Below, piece by piece: positions 37,825-45,621 of a stretch of 64,000 nt of DNA (position 1 is its first letter; the number at the start of each line of letters is the position of its first letter). The notes under the pieces were generated by a model that searched no databases, was not told the origin of the DNA, and saw only the letters and a program-made list of their open reading frames with translations. A program made the position numbers and the translations under genes. This DNA comes from Alistipes provencensis (GTDB lineage Bacteria > Bacteroidota > Bacteroidia > Bacteroidales > Rikenellaceae): positions 496,001-560,000 of the forward strand of contig NZ_LT559262.1 in the NCBI RefSeq assembly GCF_900083545.1, in the 5' to 3' direction.

Positions 37825-38946
37825 CTATCGTTGCAGCGCCATGTGGGCAGCGGTGCAGGCACGCTGCGGCCACGGGGAGTTCGCCGGCCCCGTCAACCCC
37901 ATGTCGAACGCGATCAGCTTGCAGGCCGCGCCGTCCTTCAGGTTGACATAGACCATCCCGTCATCGGCGATCACCGGCGAGGACCACATATTGGTCCCCA
38001 GCCGTTTCTTGAAGAGCAGCGTTCCGTCGGGTTTGACGACGTGGTACCAGCCCGCATTGTCGCCGCAGTGGATATTGCCGTAGCAGTCCACGGCGGGCGT
38101 ACCGCCGAATCCGTCGGCGCAGAGATACTGCCATATCTGCCGCCCGGTCTGGCCGTCGAGGGCGGCAATCTGTCCGCCGACCTTGTTCACCGAGATATAG
38201 ACCGTGCCGTCGGCGCCCAGCACCGGACCGCTGAAATCGATCTTTCCAGCCGGATCGGGCGTGAACACCCAACGTTGATTACCCGCCGCGTCGCAGGAAA
38301 CAACGGCTCCTACACCACTTTTCTGTACCCCGGCGTATGAGTGCCTTGCCACATAGGTTGTAACAGTTGCTTTAATTTTCAACCGTTTGGCAATATCCCG
38401 CAAAGTCCGCATCTGAAAACTCAATGTCGTTTCCTTGTTGCCTTTCGACCGCATCCACCCCTCGAAAGCACTCAAAAATGCTTCGTCTATCTGACCGAAC
38501 GTATAGGACAGCGGTTTATCTGCGTTAAAAGATTTCAGCACGTTGTAGGAGTTCAGATAGGCATAGGCATTGCCGACGGCTCCCTCCCGTTTGAGTTGTT
38601 CCACCGTCCGCAAATAGAAACTCTCGACCGTCTCGGACTGAATTTGCTCACGGGATTGCTCCTTTACGAGCGTTTCAGCCGTATAATCTTCATCGCGGGC
38701 GGCTTTCTCCAACAACTTGGTTTGATACTCGGATTTGACTTTCAGAATGATTTGCTGAATGTACTTGCGGTCGGGACACTTGGGTTTAGGTTCGTTACGG
38801 TCGAAATCCCAATTCGACGGATGTACCGACACGCCTAAACTCTTCATCGTCCGCTTGCGGTCTTTTGTGATGCGCAACATAAGCGGATGCTCCCCGTTGG
38901 CGAGGGTTTTGCTTTTGAAGCAAATAACTGAAATGGTGGCGTCCAT
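37825..38946 (-). pseudogene. truncated tyrosine recombinase fused to a beta-propeller end
   Basis: The 373-codon frame has two unrelated parts. Residues 1 to about 203 are a Bacteroidetes tyrosine recombinase: the arm-binding and core-binding domains, then directly TTYVARHSYAGVQKSG, the segment around the catalytic RH, so about 140 residues of the catalytic domain are missing and no Tyr nucleophile remains. From about residue 204 it continues as a PQQ-type beta-propeller (GPVLGADGTVYISVN, AALDGQTGRQIW). G+C content rises sharply at the junction near 38335. ATG at 38946 is chosen over an upstream in-frame start. It is probably a deletion product of an earlier integration, not a working enzyme. 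Confidence 0.8.
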
Positions 38947-39084
38947 AGCCTTTTGGCGGTTTACGCCACGGTTTACACACCCCGTGTAAACCAACGCAAA
39001 AACGGGATCAGAAGCCACGAATCAATCAACCGCCAACAAACGAAAAAGGCTCGATAATCATCAGATTACCAAACCTTTTCATCA

Positions 39085-39128
39085 GTCGGGGTGACTGGAT
39101 TCGAACCAGCGACCACACGCCCCCCAGA
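39085..39128 (-). repeat. att core 1: 3' half of tRNA-Pro(GGG)
   Basis: Read on the minus strand this is the tRNA from the anticodon loop to the discriminator: loop CTGGGGG (anticodon GGG), T arm GCTGG TTCGAAT CCAGT and acceptor strand CACCCCG-A. The 5' half of the tRNA is absent. The same sequence recurs at 62578. It is the left boundary of the island. Confidence 0.85.
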
Positions 39129-39173
39129 GGAGTTATCTCAATATTTTAATTTTCATAATCAATTACAAATCAT

Positions 39174-39181
39174 TATATTTG
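39174..39181 (+). promoter_or_regulatory. -7 box upstream of the integrase gene
   Basis: TATATTTG, an exact -7 match 92 bp before the integrase start, between the att core and the TGTGTTCCA pair. The -33 region has only TTTC. Confidence 0.5.
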
Positions 39182-39234
39182 CATCAAATACAAACAGTTG
39201 AAAAATCCATCTTTTTATAGTTGTTTAGATTAGT

Positions 39235-39254
39235 TGTGTTCCAGCTGTGTTCCA
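39235..39254 (+). repeat. TGTGTTCCA pair, left end
   Basis: Two TGTGTTCCA boxes (39235-39243 and 39246-39254), 11 bp apart start to start, 110 bp right of the att core. The layout suggests integrase arm-type binding sites. Confidence 0.7.
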
Positions 39255-39273
39255 TTAAATTTTTGAACTTACT

Positions 39274-40551
39274 ATGAGCTCGACTTTACATTTTCAACCT
39301 CGCTTCGACAACCCTGATAGCAAGGGGCGTTATGCCATTCGGCTATGTATCACCAAATGCAGGCGACGAAAATACATAGCTCTCAAGATTTTTGCAGACC
39401 CTGAATTCTGGGACAAAGATAATGAAACATTTATCATCCAAACCAAATTAAAAGATCCACAACAAAAAGCCGCAAATAAACAACGTATCTGTGACAATGC
39501 TCTGCTGGAGCGTTATAAAGTTCGCGCAAGGGAAATTATTGAGAAATTTGAACTTTCACACAAAGACTGGACATTGAATCAGTTTGAGGATGCATTTGTA
39601 AATACATCAAAACAGAACAAATTCAAACCTTATTTAGAGAATCATATCCGAACTCTTCAAGAAACCGGACATATCGGAAATGCCGCCTGTTATTCAGAGA
39701 CACTCCGCATGCTACAACATTACGATCCCAAATTAGGACAACGTCTGTTCCCTGACATAGACCTAAAATACGTTAATGGCTTCGACATATATTTACAAAA
39801 ACGAGGCAACAAAGGCAATACCCGGAAATATTATCTCAAAGCCTTACGAGCCATCCTGAATCGGGCAATTCAAGAAGGAGAAGCATCCAGCGATACCTAT
39901 CCATTCGGAAAAGGTAAATTTGAGATTGCCAAGTTAGAAGAGGTTACAGCCAAACGGTACCTATCAAGCGACACGTTCGAAATGATCAAATCGACTCAGG
40001 CACACAATCCACAAGCGGAATACGCGCGACAGCTTTTTCTCTTTTCCTATTATTGCTTCGGAATGTCATTCATCGATATGGCCTACTTGACCTCAGATAA
40101 TATCGTCAGCCAAAACGGAATTGACTATATCATTTACAAGCGGCACAAGATTCAACATCAAAAGAATGTTGTTCCAATTCATATTCAACTCAATGAATCA
40201 ATTCAAGCACTCTTAAAAACACTTCGGGATGAATCACCGACAGTCGACGATTTTCTACTTCCGATTGTTACTTGTGCAGGTTATTCCGGAGAGAAACTTT
40301 ACAACCACATCCGGGGACGTTATCGGAAATACAGTAAATATCTGAATCTGCTGGCAGAGGAATTTAATATACAAGAACTTCGCTTGACCAGTTATGTCAG
40401 CCGACATACCATGGCAATGACGATGCAGCGTAATAAAATTCAACGGGATGTGATTTCCCAGGTATTGGGACATGCTGACCTAAAAACAACGAACGTTTAT
40501 CTCGATAGCTTTGATAACAGCGTCGTAGATGAAGCAGCAAGAGTCCTATAA
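39274..40551 (+). CDS. tyrosine recombinase (integrase)
   Basis: A 425-residue site-specific recombinase of the Bacteroidetes type: N-terminal arm-DNA-binding domain, SAM-like core-binding domain (about residues 105-200) and catalytic domain. Visible are SYVSRHTMAMTMQ (catalytic Arg and His), the VLGHADLKTTNVYL segment with His and the Tyr nucleophile, and a Lys in the beta-hairpin KRHKIQHQKN. The first catalytic Arg, usually in an RGMSF motif, appears replaced by Phe (CFGMSFIDM), as in IntDOT-like enzymes. It is probably the enzyme that integrated the island. Confidence 0.92.
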   Translation: MSSTLHFQPRFDNPDSKGRYAIRLCITKCRRRKYIALKIFADPEFWDKDNETFIIQTKLKDPQQKAANKQRICDNALLERYKVRAREIIEKFELSHKDWTLNQFEDAFVNTSKQNKFKPYLENHIRTLQETGHIGNAACYSETLRMLQHYDPKLGQRLFPDIDLKYVNGFDIYLQKRGNKGNTRKYYLKALRAILNRAIQEGEASSDTYPFGKGKFEIAKLEEVTAKRYLSSDTFEMIKSTQAHNPQAEYARQLFLFSYYCFGMSFIDMAYLTSDNIVSQNGIDYIIYKRHKIQHQKNVVPIHIQLNESIQALLKTLRDESPTVDDFLLPIVTCAGYSGEKLYNHIRGRYRKYSKYLNLLAEEFNIQELRLTSYVSRHTMAMTMQRNKIQRDVISQVLGHADLKTTNVYLDSFDNSVVDEAARVL

Positions 40552-40655
40552 ATAACGACACCTAAATTTTGATTTTGGCCTTTAATATACTACTGCCATC
40601 TTAAAAAATTCGTTTCTAGTCTAAAATTTGCTATATTTACACAAAATTTTCGAGT

Positions 40656-41924
40656 ATGGACGAAAGATTTGCCGCCCTAAAGAAATACAATTTCTGGGAT
40701 GGAAATGTTCCGGCGACTGGATTTCCCCGGATACATTACACAAACAAAATTGCAGAATACATCGGCAATAAACTGGTTAAAGTATTGGTGGGCCAACGCC
40801 GATCAGGGAAAAGCTATCTCCTGCGACAGATAGCCCAACGCCAGATAAAGGCAGGAGCCGATCCAAGAAACGTATTCTATATCAACAAAGAATTCACGGA
40901 TTTCGATTTCTTAACGGACTATAAAGAATTAGAAAAACTCCTGAAATTATATAGAGCCGAATTAAAGCCCAAAGGAAAAGTCTGGCTATTCATCGACGAA
41001 ATTCAGAACATAGATGGCTGGGAACATTTCGTAAACTCACATTCCCAAGATTTCATTGACGATTACGAAATATTTGTCAGTGGTTCAAACTCAAAAATGC
41101 TTTCTGGAGAATTAGCAACGCTGCTATCTGGACGCTATATATCATTCGAAGTATTCCCGTTGAGTTTCAATGAATATATTGGCATCACACACAAAGAATT
41201 CTCCAAAGCAAACTACATAGATTACATGGAGGACGGAGCCCTGCCTGAACTCTTCATGTTGCCGAATGAAGAAACAAAGCGTAATTATGTATCAGCCATT
41301 AAAGATACCGTTCTCCTCCGAGATATAATTCAACGGCATAATATCAAAGATGCCAAACTGTTGGAGGATATCTTCGTCTATTTAGTAAACAATGCCTCCT
41401 GTTTGATTTCGATAACCGGCATTACCAACTATTTCAAGAGCAACGGTCGTAGAGTGTCTTACGATACCGTTTCAAACTACATCGGATATATCGAAGACGC
41501 TTTTATGATACATAAGGCCGAGCGATACGACATTCGGGGGAAGGATACGATTTCAGGAAATTGCAAATATTACATCAATGACCTTGCTTTTAAAAATTAC
41601 CTCTATCCCGGATTCGGATACGGCATCGGCTACAAACTGGAAAACCTGGTCTATCTGGAACTTCGCCGGGCAGGTTTCAAGGTTTATGTGGGCACGGTCC
41701 AAAATAAAGAAGTAGATTTCGTAGCCTGGAAAGGCGATAGAACCATCTACTTGCAATGTACATATGCCATGACTGAAGAGGCGACCATCCGTCGAGAATA
41801 TGCCCCACTAGAAGCGATTCAAGATAATTTTGAAAAAATCGTCGTATCACTCGACGATGTGGCTTTCCCATCGAACAACGGAATCCGACATCTCCAAGCC
41901 TGGCATCTTGAGGAACTATTCTAA
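40656..41924 (+). CDS. AAA ATPase with DUF4143 domain
   Basis: A 422-residue protein with Walker A VGQRRSGKS at residues 48-56 and Walker B WLFIDEIQNI, then a sensor-like FVSGSNSKML segment; the C-terminal part fits DUF4143, a nuclease-like fold with EVDFVAWKG resembling the D/E-x-K core of restriction endonucleases. Such standalone ATPases are common in mobile islands, with unknown role. It ends in a strong terminator and has a near-consensus -7 box TATATTTA at 40631-40638. Confidence 0.8.
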   Translation: MDERFAALKKYNFWDGNVPATGFPRIHYTNKIAEYIGNKLVKVLVGQRRSGKSYLLRQIAQRQIKAGADPRNVFYINKEFTDFDFLTDYKELEKLLKLYRAELKPKGKVWLFIDEIQNIDGWEHFVNSHSQDFIDDYEIFVSGSNSKMLSGELATLLSGRYISFEVFPLSFNEYIGITHKEFSKANYIDYMEDGALPELFMLPNEETKRNYVSAIKDTVLLRDIIQRHNIKDAKLLEDIFVYLVNNASCLISITGITNYFKSNGRRVSYDTVSNYIGYIEDAFMIHKAERYDIRGKDTISGNCKYYINDLAFKNYLYPGFGYGIGYKLENLVYLELRRAGFKVYVGTVQNKEVDFVAWKGDRTIYLQCTYAMTEEATIRREYAPLEAIQDNFEKIVVSLDDVAFPSNNGIRHLQAWHLEELF

Positions 41925-41956
41925 TACAGATCGCTAACGTATCATCTTACAAAACC

Positions 41957-41991
41957 AATCGAGGAGAAATGAATTTTTTCCTCGATTTTTT
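41957..41991 (+). terminator. terminator after the DUF4143 ATPase gene
   Basis: AATCGAGGA / TCCTCGATT with a 13-base loop, followed by four T. Confidence 0.85.
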
Positions 41992-42002
41992 AGTCCTTAT
42001 AA

Positions 42003-42035
42003 TTTGGATAACCTACTTAATTATTTTTATATTTG
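42003..42035 (+). promoter_or_regulatory. promoter of the zinc-ribbon gene
   Basis: TTTG (42003-42006), a 21-bp spacer, and TATATTTG (42028-42035), both exact. The start codon of the next gene is 91 bp downstream. Confidence 0.7.
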
Positions 42036-42125
42036 CATAATAATCAACATTATACAACAATATAAATCATTCTACCACTCGCATCGTAAAATGGAAAATC
42101 ATCAATTCTCAAATTTACGTTGAAC

Positions 42126-42581
42126 ATGCATACTCCGGAACCCAAATTATCATATAAGGATTTTATAGCGCGCTATTATCCAACAGAAAAAGACATGCTT
42201 GACTTCATTGTAAAAGCCAAATTTAAAGGAACATTTATGTGCCTTAAATGTGGCGCCATTCGTAATATATGTCGTCAAAAATACGATGCCAAAAAATTGT
42301 ACTGTTTCAATAAAGATTGCCTATCGGAATTCTCGATACTTCAATCGACAATGTTCGCACATACGCATATAGATCTTCGTATTTGGTTCTACATTATTTA
42401 CCTCCTCAAAATTGAGAATATAAATACTCCTGCTCTCAAATTACAAGACATGGTAGGTATCAAATCGTATAAGAGCATACTTCGAATCAAAAAGGTCATT
42501 CTAAAAGTTCTTGAAAAGCCGGAGAAAAAAAATGAAGATGATCTCGAGATAGTCAGAGAATTCACCGCAAATTTTCACTAA
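42126..42581 (+). CDS. orphan IS1595-type zinc-ribbon protein
   Basis: A 151-residue protein that resembles only the N-terminal part of IS1595/ISXO2-type transposases: a CLKCG...C zinc ribbon (MCLKCGAIRNIC, YCFNKDC), the FSILQSTMFAHTHIDLRIWF transition and a helical DNA-binding segment. No DDE catalytic domain follows. It has its own promoter and sits upstream of a set of 30-bp-spaced repeats, so it may be a domesticated DNA-binding protein rather than a decayed transposase. ATG at 42126 is preferred over a TTG two codons upstream. Confidence 0.65.
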   Translation: MHTPEPKLSYKDFIARYYPTEKDMLDFIVKAKFKGTFMCLKCGAIRNICRQKYDAKKLYCFNKDCLSEFSILQSTMFAHTHIDLRIWFYIIYLLKIENINTPALKLQDMVGIKSYKSILRIKKVILKVLEKPEKKNEDDLEIVREFTANFH

Positions 42582-42600
42582 TCTATTTTTTCTTTTATTC

Positions 42601-42680
42601 CCAAGCGCAAAGGGTATAATTCTTCCACAACCAAGCACAAAGTATATATTTTCTATTTTCCCAAGCGTAAAGTATATAAT
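42601..42680 (+). repeat. three iterons spaced exactly 30 bp
   Basis: CCAAGCGCAAAGGGTATAAT (42601), CCAAGCACAAAGTATATATT (42631) and CCAAGCGTAAAGTATATAAT (42661) start at exact 30-bp intervals, with AT-rich 10-bp spacers. They lie between the zinc-ribbon gene and the HTH gene. Iterons of this size and spacing are known from replication origins and autoregulatory operators. Confidence 0.8.
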
Positions 42681-42804
42681 ATTACACACATAGAGATAAT
42701 AAGACCAACTTTAACGCTATTTTGAACAACAAAAGGCTCAAAAATTTTCGGAAGAGGCCGAATATGCGTGGATATAGTAAGTCATCAAAAAAACGACATA
42801 GTCA

Positions 42805-43134
42805 ATGACAAATTTTAGCATCTCACCCGACTCGCCCATCGCAATGATGACGGTTGGACAATTAAAAGCAGCGATTACCGAATGCTTGCAGAACGCAGGC
42901 AAGATGTCAAATGCAGAACCGGTCCCAGAACTCATGGATACGGCCGAGGTCGCGACACTTACTGGCTACAGCAAGTCGACTATCTACCAACTGACCTCGA
43001 CGCACCAGATTCCGTTCCACCGACCTGCACACGGCGGACGCAAAATTGTTTTCAAGCGTTCGGAAATCTTAGCCTGGATGCAGGCGGAAAAAATCCAGAC
43101 TATCGATGAGTATTGTAATTCACAAAACCTGTAA
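42805..43134 (+). CDS. helix-turn-helix protein (excisionase-like)
   Basis: A 109-residue protein whose C-terminal part is a MerR/HTH_17-type DNA-binding domain: LMDTAEVATLTGYSKSTIYQ then a HRPAHGGRKIVFKRSEILAWM wing. In Bacteroidetes mobile elements this type usually follows the integrase and acts as excisionase or regulator of the downstream primase-like gene. The start at ATG 42805 adds a 42-residue N-terminal extension of low complexity; ATG at 42847 is an alternative. Confidence 0.85.
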   Translation: MTNFSISPDSPIAMMTVGQLKAAITECLQNAGKMSNAEPVPELMDTAEVATLTGYSKSTIYQLTSTHQIPFHRPAHGGRKIVFKRSEILAWMQAEKIQTIDEYCNSQNL

Positions 43135-43226
43135 GCCGATGGTCCCTGTTCAACCCCAATTAATGGCCCCTAATTCTTATTATCATGAGAATATACTTGA
43201 TGATGTAAATAACAATAAAAATGGTA

Positions 43227-43275
43227 CTCATTTTTTAGTACCGACAAAGAGATAGTCGGTACTAAAAAAAATGAG
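43227..43275. repeat. large inverted repeat upstream of the primase-like gene
   Basis: Arms 43227-43245 (CTCATTTTTTAGTACCGAC) and 43255-43275, which differ only by two extra A, with a 9-base loop. It lies in the 190-bp gap between the HTH and primase-like genes. The right arm is followed by no T tail, so it is not a plus-strand terminator. Confidence 0.85.
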
Positions 43276-43322
43276 AGTAACTGAAGGTAGAATGAGACGA
43301 ACCCCTTTTAACGAAACCCATT

Positions 43323-44216
43323 ATGAGCAATAATAACCCTTCCTATAAGGTTTCCCTTTTCAGGAACTTCCGGGAAACTTATCCCGTAGCTACTATCGAG
43401 CTTGGCTCTTGGCTCTGCTCCGATGAGTTCCGCCTCCCCATTGAGGCCATCCGTAAAAGCCAAAACCCGGAGGAACGCCGGGCACTCAAAGCATCCCTGC
43501 CTTGCATTACGCCCAGCGGGATCTTTCAGCAACGGAATGCCAATCAGCTCATCCAGCATAGCGGGCTGTTGTGCATCGACATCGATGGAGCCGAGAACCC
43601 ACATATCTCGGACTGGGAAGTCCTCAAACAGGAGGTAGCTTCCTTCCCTGGCCTTTATTACGCAGGTTTGTCAGCAAGCGGCCGCGGCATATTCCTTCTG
43701 ATCAAAATTGCGAATCCGCAACGACACGATGTCTACTTCCGCGCTATTGCCGAAGACTTAAAGAAACAGGGGATAATCGTAGATATGCACTGTCGAGACT
43801 TAGCCCGTTTGCGAGGGGCTAGTTATGATCCTCACCCGGTGCTTATACCAGTTCCAGAGGCATACTGCAAGATGGTCTATCAACGTCCGAATATCCGGCT
43901 CCATGTGCCTATCTCTTGCTCTGGACGCAGCGATACGACCGCCCACCGTGTCGAGCGGCTGTTATCACTGATCGAACGAACGAATACGAACATCGCTGAT
44001 GACTACGATACTTGGCTGCGAATCGGATGTTCTCTGGCTTCAGAGTACGGAGAGAGTGGCCGTAGGTACTTCCATACGGTCAGCCGCCAGTCCGCAAAAT
44101 ACCACCCCACTCAATGCGACCGGCAATACGACCACTGCATGCTCAACTGTTCAAAGTCATCTATCGGAACATTCTTTTTCATTTGCAAAAGTTTTAACCT
44201 AACTTTAAGTATTTAA
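43323..44216 (+). CDS. primase-like protein (BT4734/VirE N-terminal type)
   Basis: A 297-residue protein common in Bacteroidetes mobile elements. The N-terminal part has LCIDIDGAENP, an acidic D-x-D pattern like archaeo-eukaryotic primases, followed by GLYYAGLSASGRGIFLLIKI; the C-terminal part (about 210-285) resembles the PriCT-2 domain (WLRIGCSLASEYGESGRRYF). It probably primes replication of the excised element. The next gene begins 2 bp after its stop. Confidence 0.8.
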   Translation: MSNNNPSYKVSLFRNFRETYPVATIELGSWLCSDEFRLPIEAIRKSQNPEERRALKASLPCITPSGIFQQRNANQLIQHSGLLCIDIDGAENPHISDWEVLKQEVASFPGLYYAGLSASGRGIFLLIKIANPQRHDVYFRAIAEDLKKQGIIVDMHCRDLARLRGASYDPHPVLIPVPEAYCKMVYQRPNIRLHVPISCSGRSDTTAHRVERLLSLIERTNTNIADDYDTWLRIGCSLASEYGESGRRYFHTVSRQSAKYHPTQCDRQYDHCMLNCSKSSIGTFFFICKSFNLTLSI

Positions 44217-44218
44217 TT

Positions 44219-44560
44219 ATGAGAAAATTAACACTAACAAAACCGAAAAGTTTCGTGATGTATGCCGACATGCTCGGTTGTTTTGAAGCACTCTCTCCTG
44301 AAGAGTGCAAAGACCTGATTATTGGTATTTTCAAGTACCACATAGATGGACAGTTCTCCAGTTCCAATCGGATCGTCCAGATTGCCTTTGAACAAATGCG
44401 ACCACATTTCGATCGCAACGCCGCCAAATATCAGGCGACCTGCGAAAGAAAACGGGAATGGGCTGAAAAGCAGCATCTGAAGCACAAGACAAAAGCATCG
44501 AAGAACGAGCAAAATAGCAATTCAGCAAATAACGAATCACTAAACAACGAACCATGGTAA
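44219..44560 (+). CDS. DUF6291-type small protein
   Basis: A 113-residue protein resembling DUF6291: KSFVMYADMLGCFEAL, then a DLIIGIFKYHIDGQF segment and a basic C-terminal tail rich in Lys, Asn and Ser. It is common next to primase and helicase-loader genes in Bacteroidetes and phage-like elements; function unknown. Two bases separate it from the primase-like gene and it overlaps the DnaC-like gene by 7 bp, so the three are translationally coupled. Confidence 0.75.
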   Translation: MRKLTLTKPKSFVMYADMLGCFEALSPEECKDLIIGIFKYHIDGQFSSSNRIVQIAFEQMRPHFDRNAAKYQATCERKREWAEKQHLKHKTKASKNEQNSNSANNESLNNEPW

Positions 44561-45351
44561 GAAGACATTATTCGTCTTTTGACGAACTACTGCAAGTAAT
44601 GAAGGAAAGCAAATTACCGGTCCCCACTGCACTGCAAGAAATTCAGGAAATTAAGGTCCCTGATGCAACGAAGTGGCTAAAAGTATTCTGTGCAGAAATT
44701 TACAGGCGCATGGGAATTGCCCCTAAGTGGCAACCTGAATATGATCAGATTGCCAACTGGTTGGCAGACAACCAGCACAAAGGTCTTGTGCTCTGGGGTG
44801 ATCCGGGACGGGGAAAAACAACCTTCGTAAGATTCATCCTACCGGCAATTTTTACATGGCAAGGTATTGCCTCCAAATGGGTTGGGGATGAAAGTGAGCT
44901 TGAAACTCCCGACGACCTTCAGTCTGAGATTGTAACTTTAAAGTCTAAACGGGCAATCTTCATCACTCATGTTGGCGAAGACCGAACCGGGAAAGAGCGT
45001 TCGCTGTCTCCATTCGACAAGCTCATCCGGGAAGCCGAGCGACGTGGGATACTGATCGTCATCTCTACGGATTGTACGATTAGCGAATTGGAGGAAAAAT
45101 ATGGAACGGTGACTATTCGGCGCCTGAAGAGCATCACCCATGGAATCAAGGTCTCGGAAGCAAACTTGACAAACAAGTATCCGTTACCGAAGGAAAAGCC
45201 TCAGCAGGAACAAGCGCAGCAAACTGACACATCAACAACTGCACCAGCCAATGAGTCAGTAGCTCCTGAGGGAGTAGAGCCTACGGCCGTCCATGAGGCC
45301 TCAAACAGTTCCACTGGTACCGTATCTCCGACACAATCGGACGTGGCTTAG
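44554..45351 (+). CDS. DnaC-like helicase loader ATPase
   Basis: A 265-residue protein of the DnaC/IstB ATPase type: Walker A WGDPGRGKTTFVR near residue 88 and an AIFITHVGED Walker B-like strand. It has the family arrangement but the sensor region is short. The C-terminal 50 residues are Gln/Thr/Pro/Ala-rich and probably disordered. Together with the primase-like and DUF6291 genes it forms a replication module. It ends in a terminator at 45424. Confidence 0.8.
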   Translation: MVRRHYSSFDELLQVMKESKLPVPTALQEIQEIKVPDATKWLKVFCAEIYRRMGIAPKWQPEYDQIANWLADNQHKGLVLWGDPGRGKTTFVRFILPAIFTWQGIASKWVGDESELETPDDLQSEIVTLKSKRAIFITHVGEDRTGKERSLSPFDKLIREAERRGILIVISTDCTISELEEKYGTVTIRRLKSITHGIKVSEANLTNKYPLPKEKPQQEQAQQTDTSTTAPANESVAPEGVEPTAVHEASNSSTGTVSPTQSDVA

Positions 45352-45423
45352 GCGTATCAGCCAAAGTCTGTCAAACGGGCTGAAAACGCCTACCGCTTTT
45401 CAGCCCACCTGACTCCAGTCACT

Positions 45424-45463
45424 CCGGGAGGATGTATTGATTCATCCTCCCGGTTTTCTTTTT
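45424..45463 (+). terminator. terminator of the replication module
   Basis: CCGGGAGGATG / CATCCTCCCGG with an 8-base loop, then TTTTCTTTTT. Confidence 0.9.
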
Positions 45464-45552
45464 GGAACTCCGGATACCCCGCTGTCGAAATGATTCCAGC
45501 ACATCCTTTCCCAAAATCTATTGCACGTCTGAGCGTATCGTCTGGCTAAAGA

Positions 45553-45584
45553 TTTGGGAAACCGGATATTTATTTCGATATTTG
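45553..45584 (+). promoter_or_regulatory. promoter of the second ATPase gene
   Basis: TTTG (45553-45556), 20 bp, and GATATTTG (45577-45584), seven of eight -7 matches. The start codon is 37 bp downstream. Confidence 0.6.
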
Positions 45585-45621
45585 CGTTACGATATCGTCG
45601 TAATCAATAAAGCGTAATAAT

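Noticed and set aside
39085..39128. complete tRNA gene
   Set aside because: Only the part from the anticodon loop to the 3' end is present; the bases on the 5' side do not form the anticodon stem or D arm.
42601..42680. CRISPR array
   Set aside because: Only three units, 20-bp conserved part with 10-bp AT-rich spacers that resemble each other, and no cas genes nearby.
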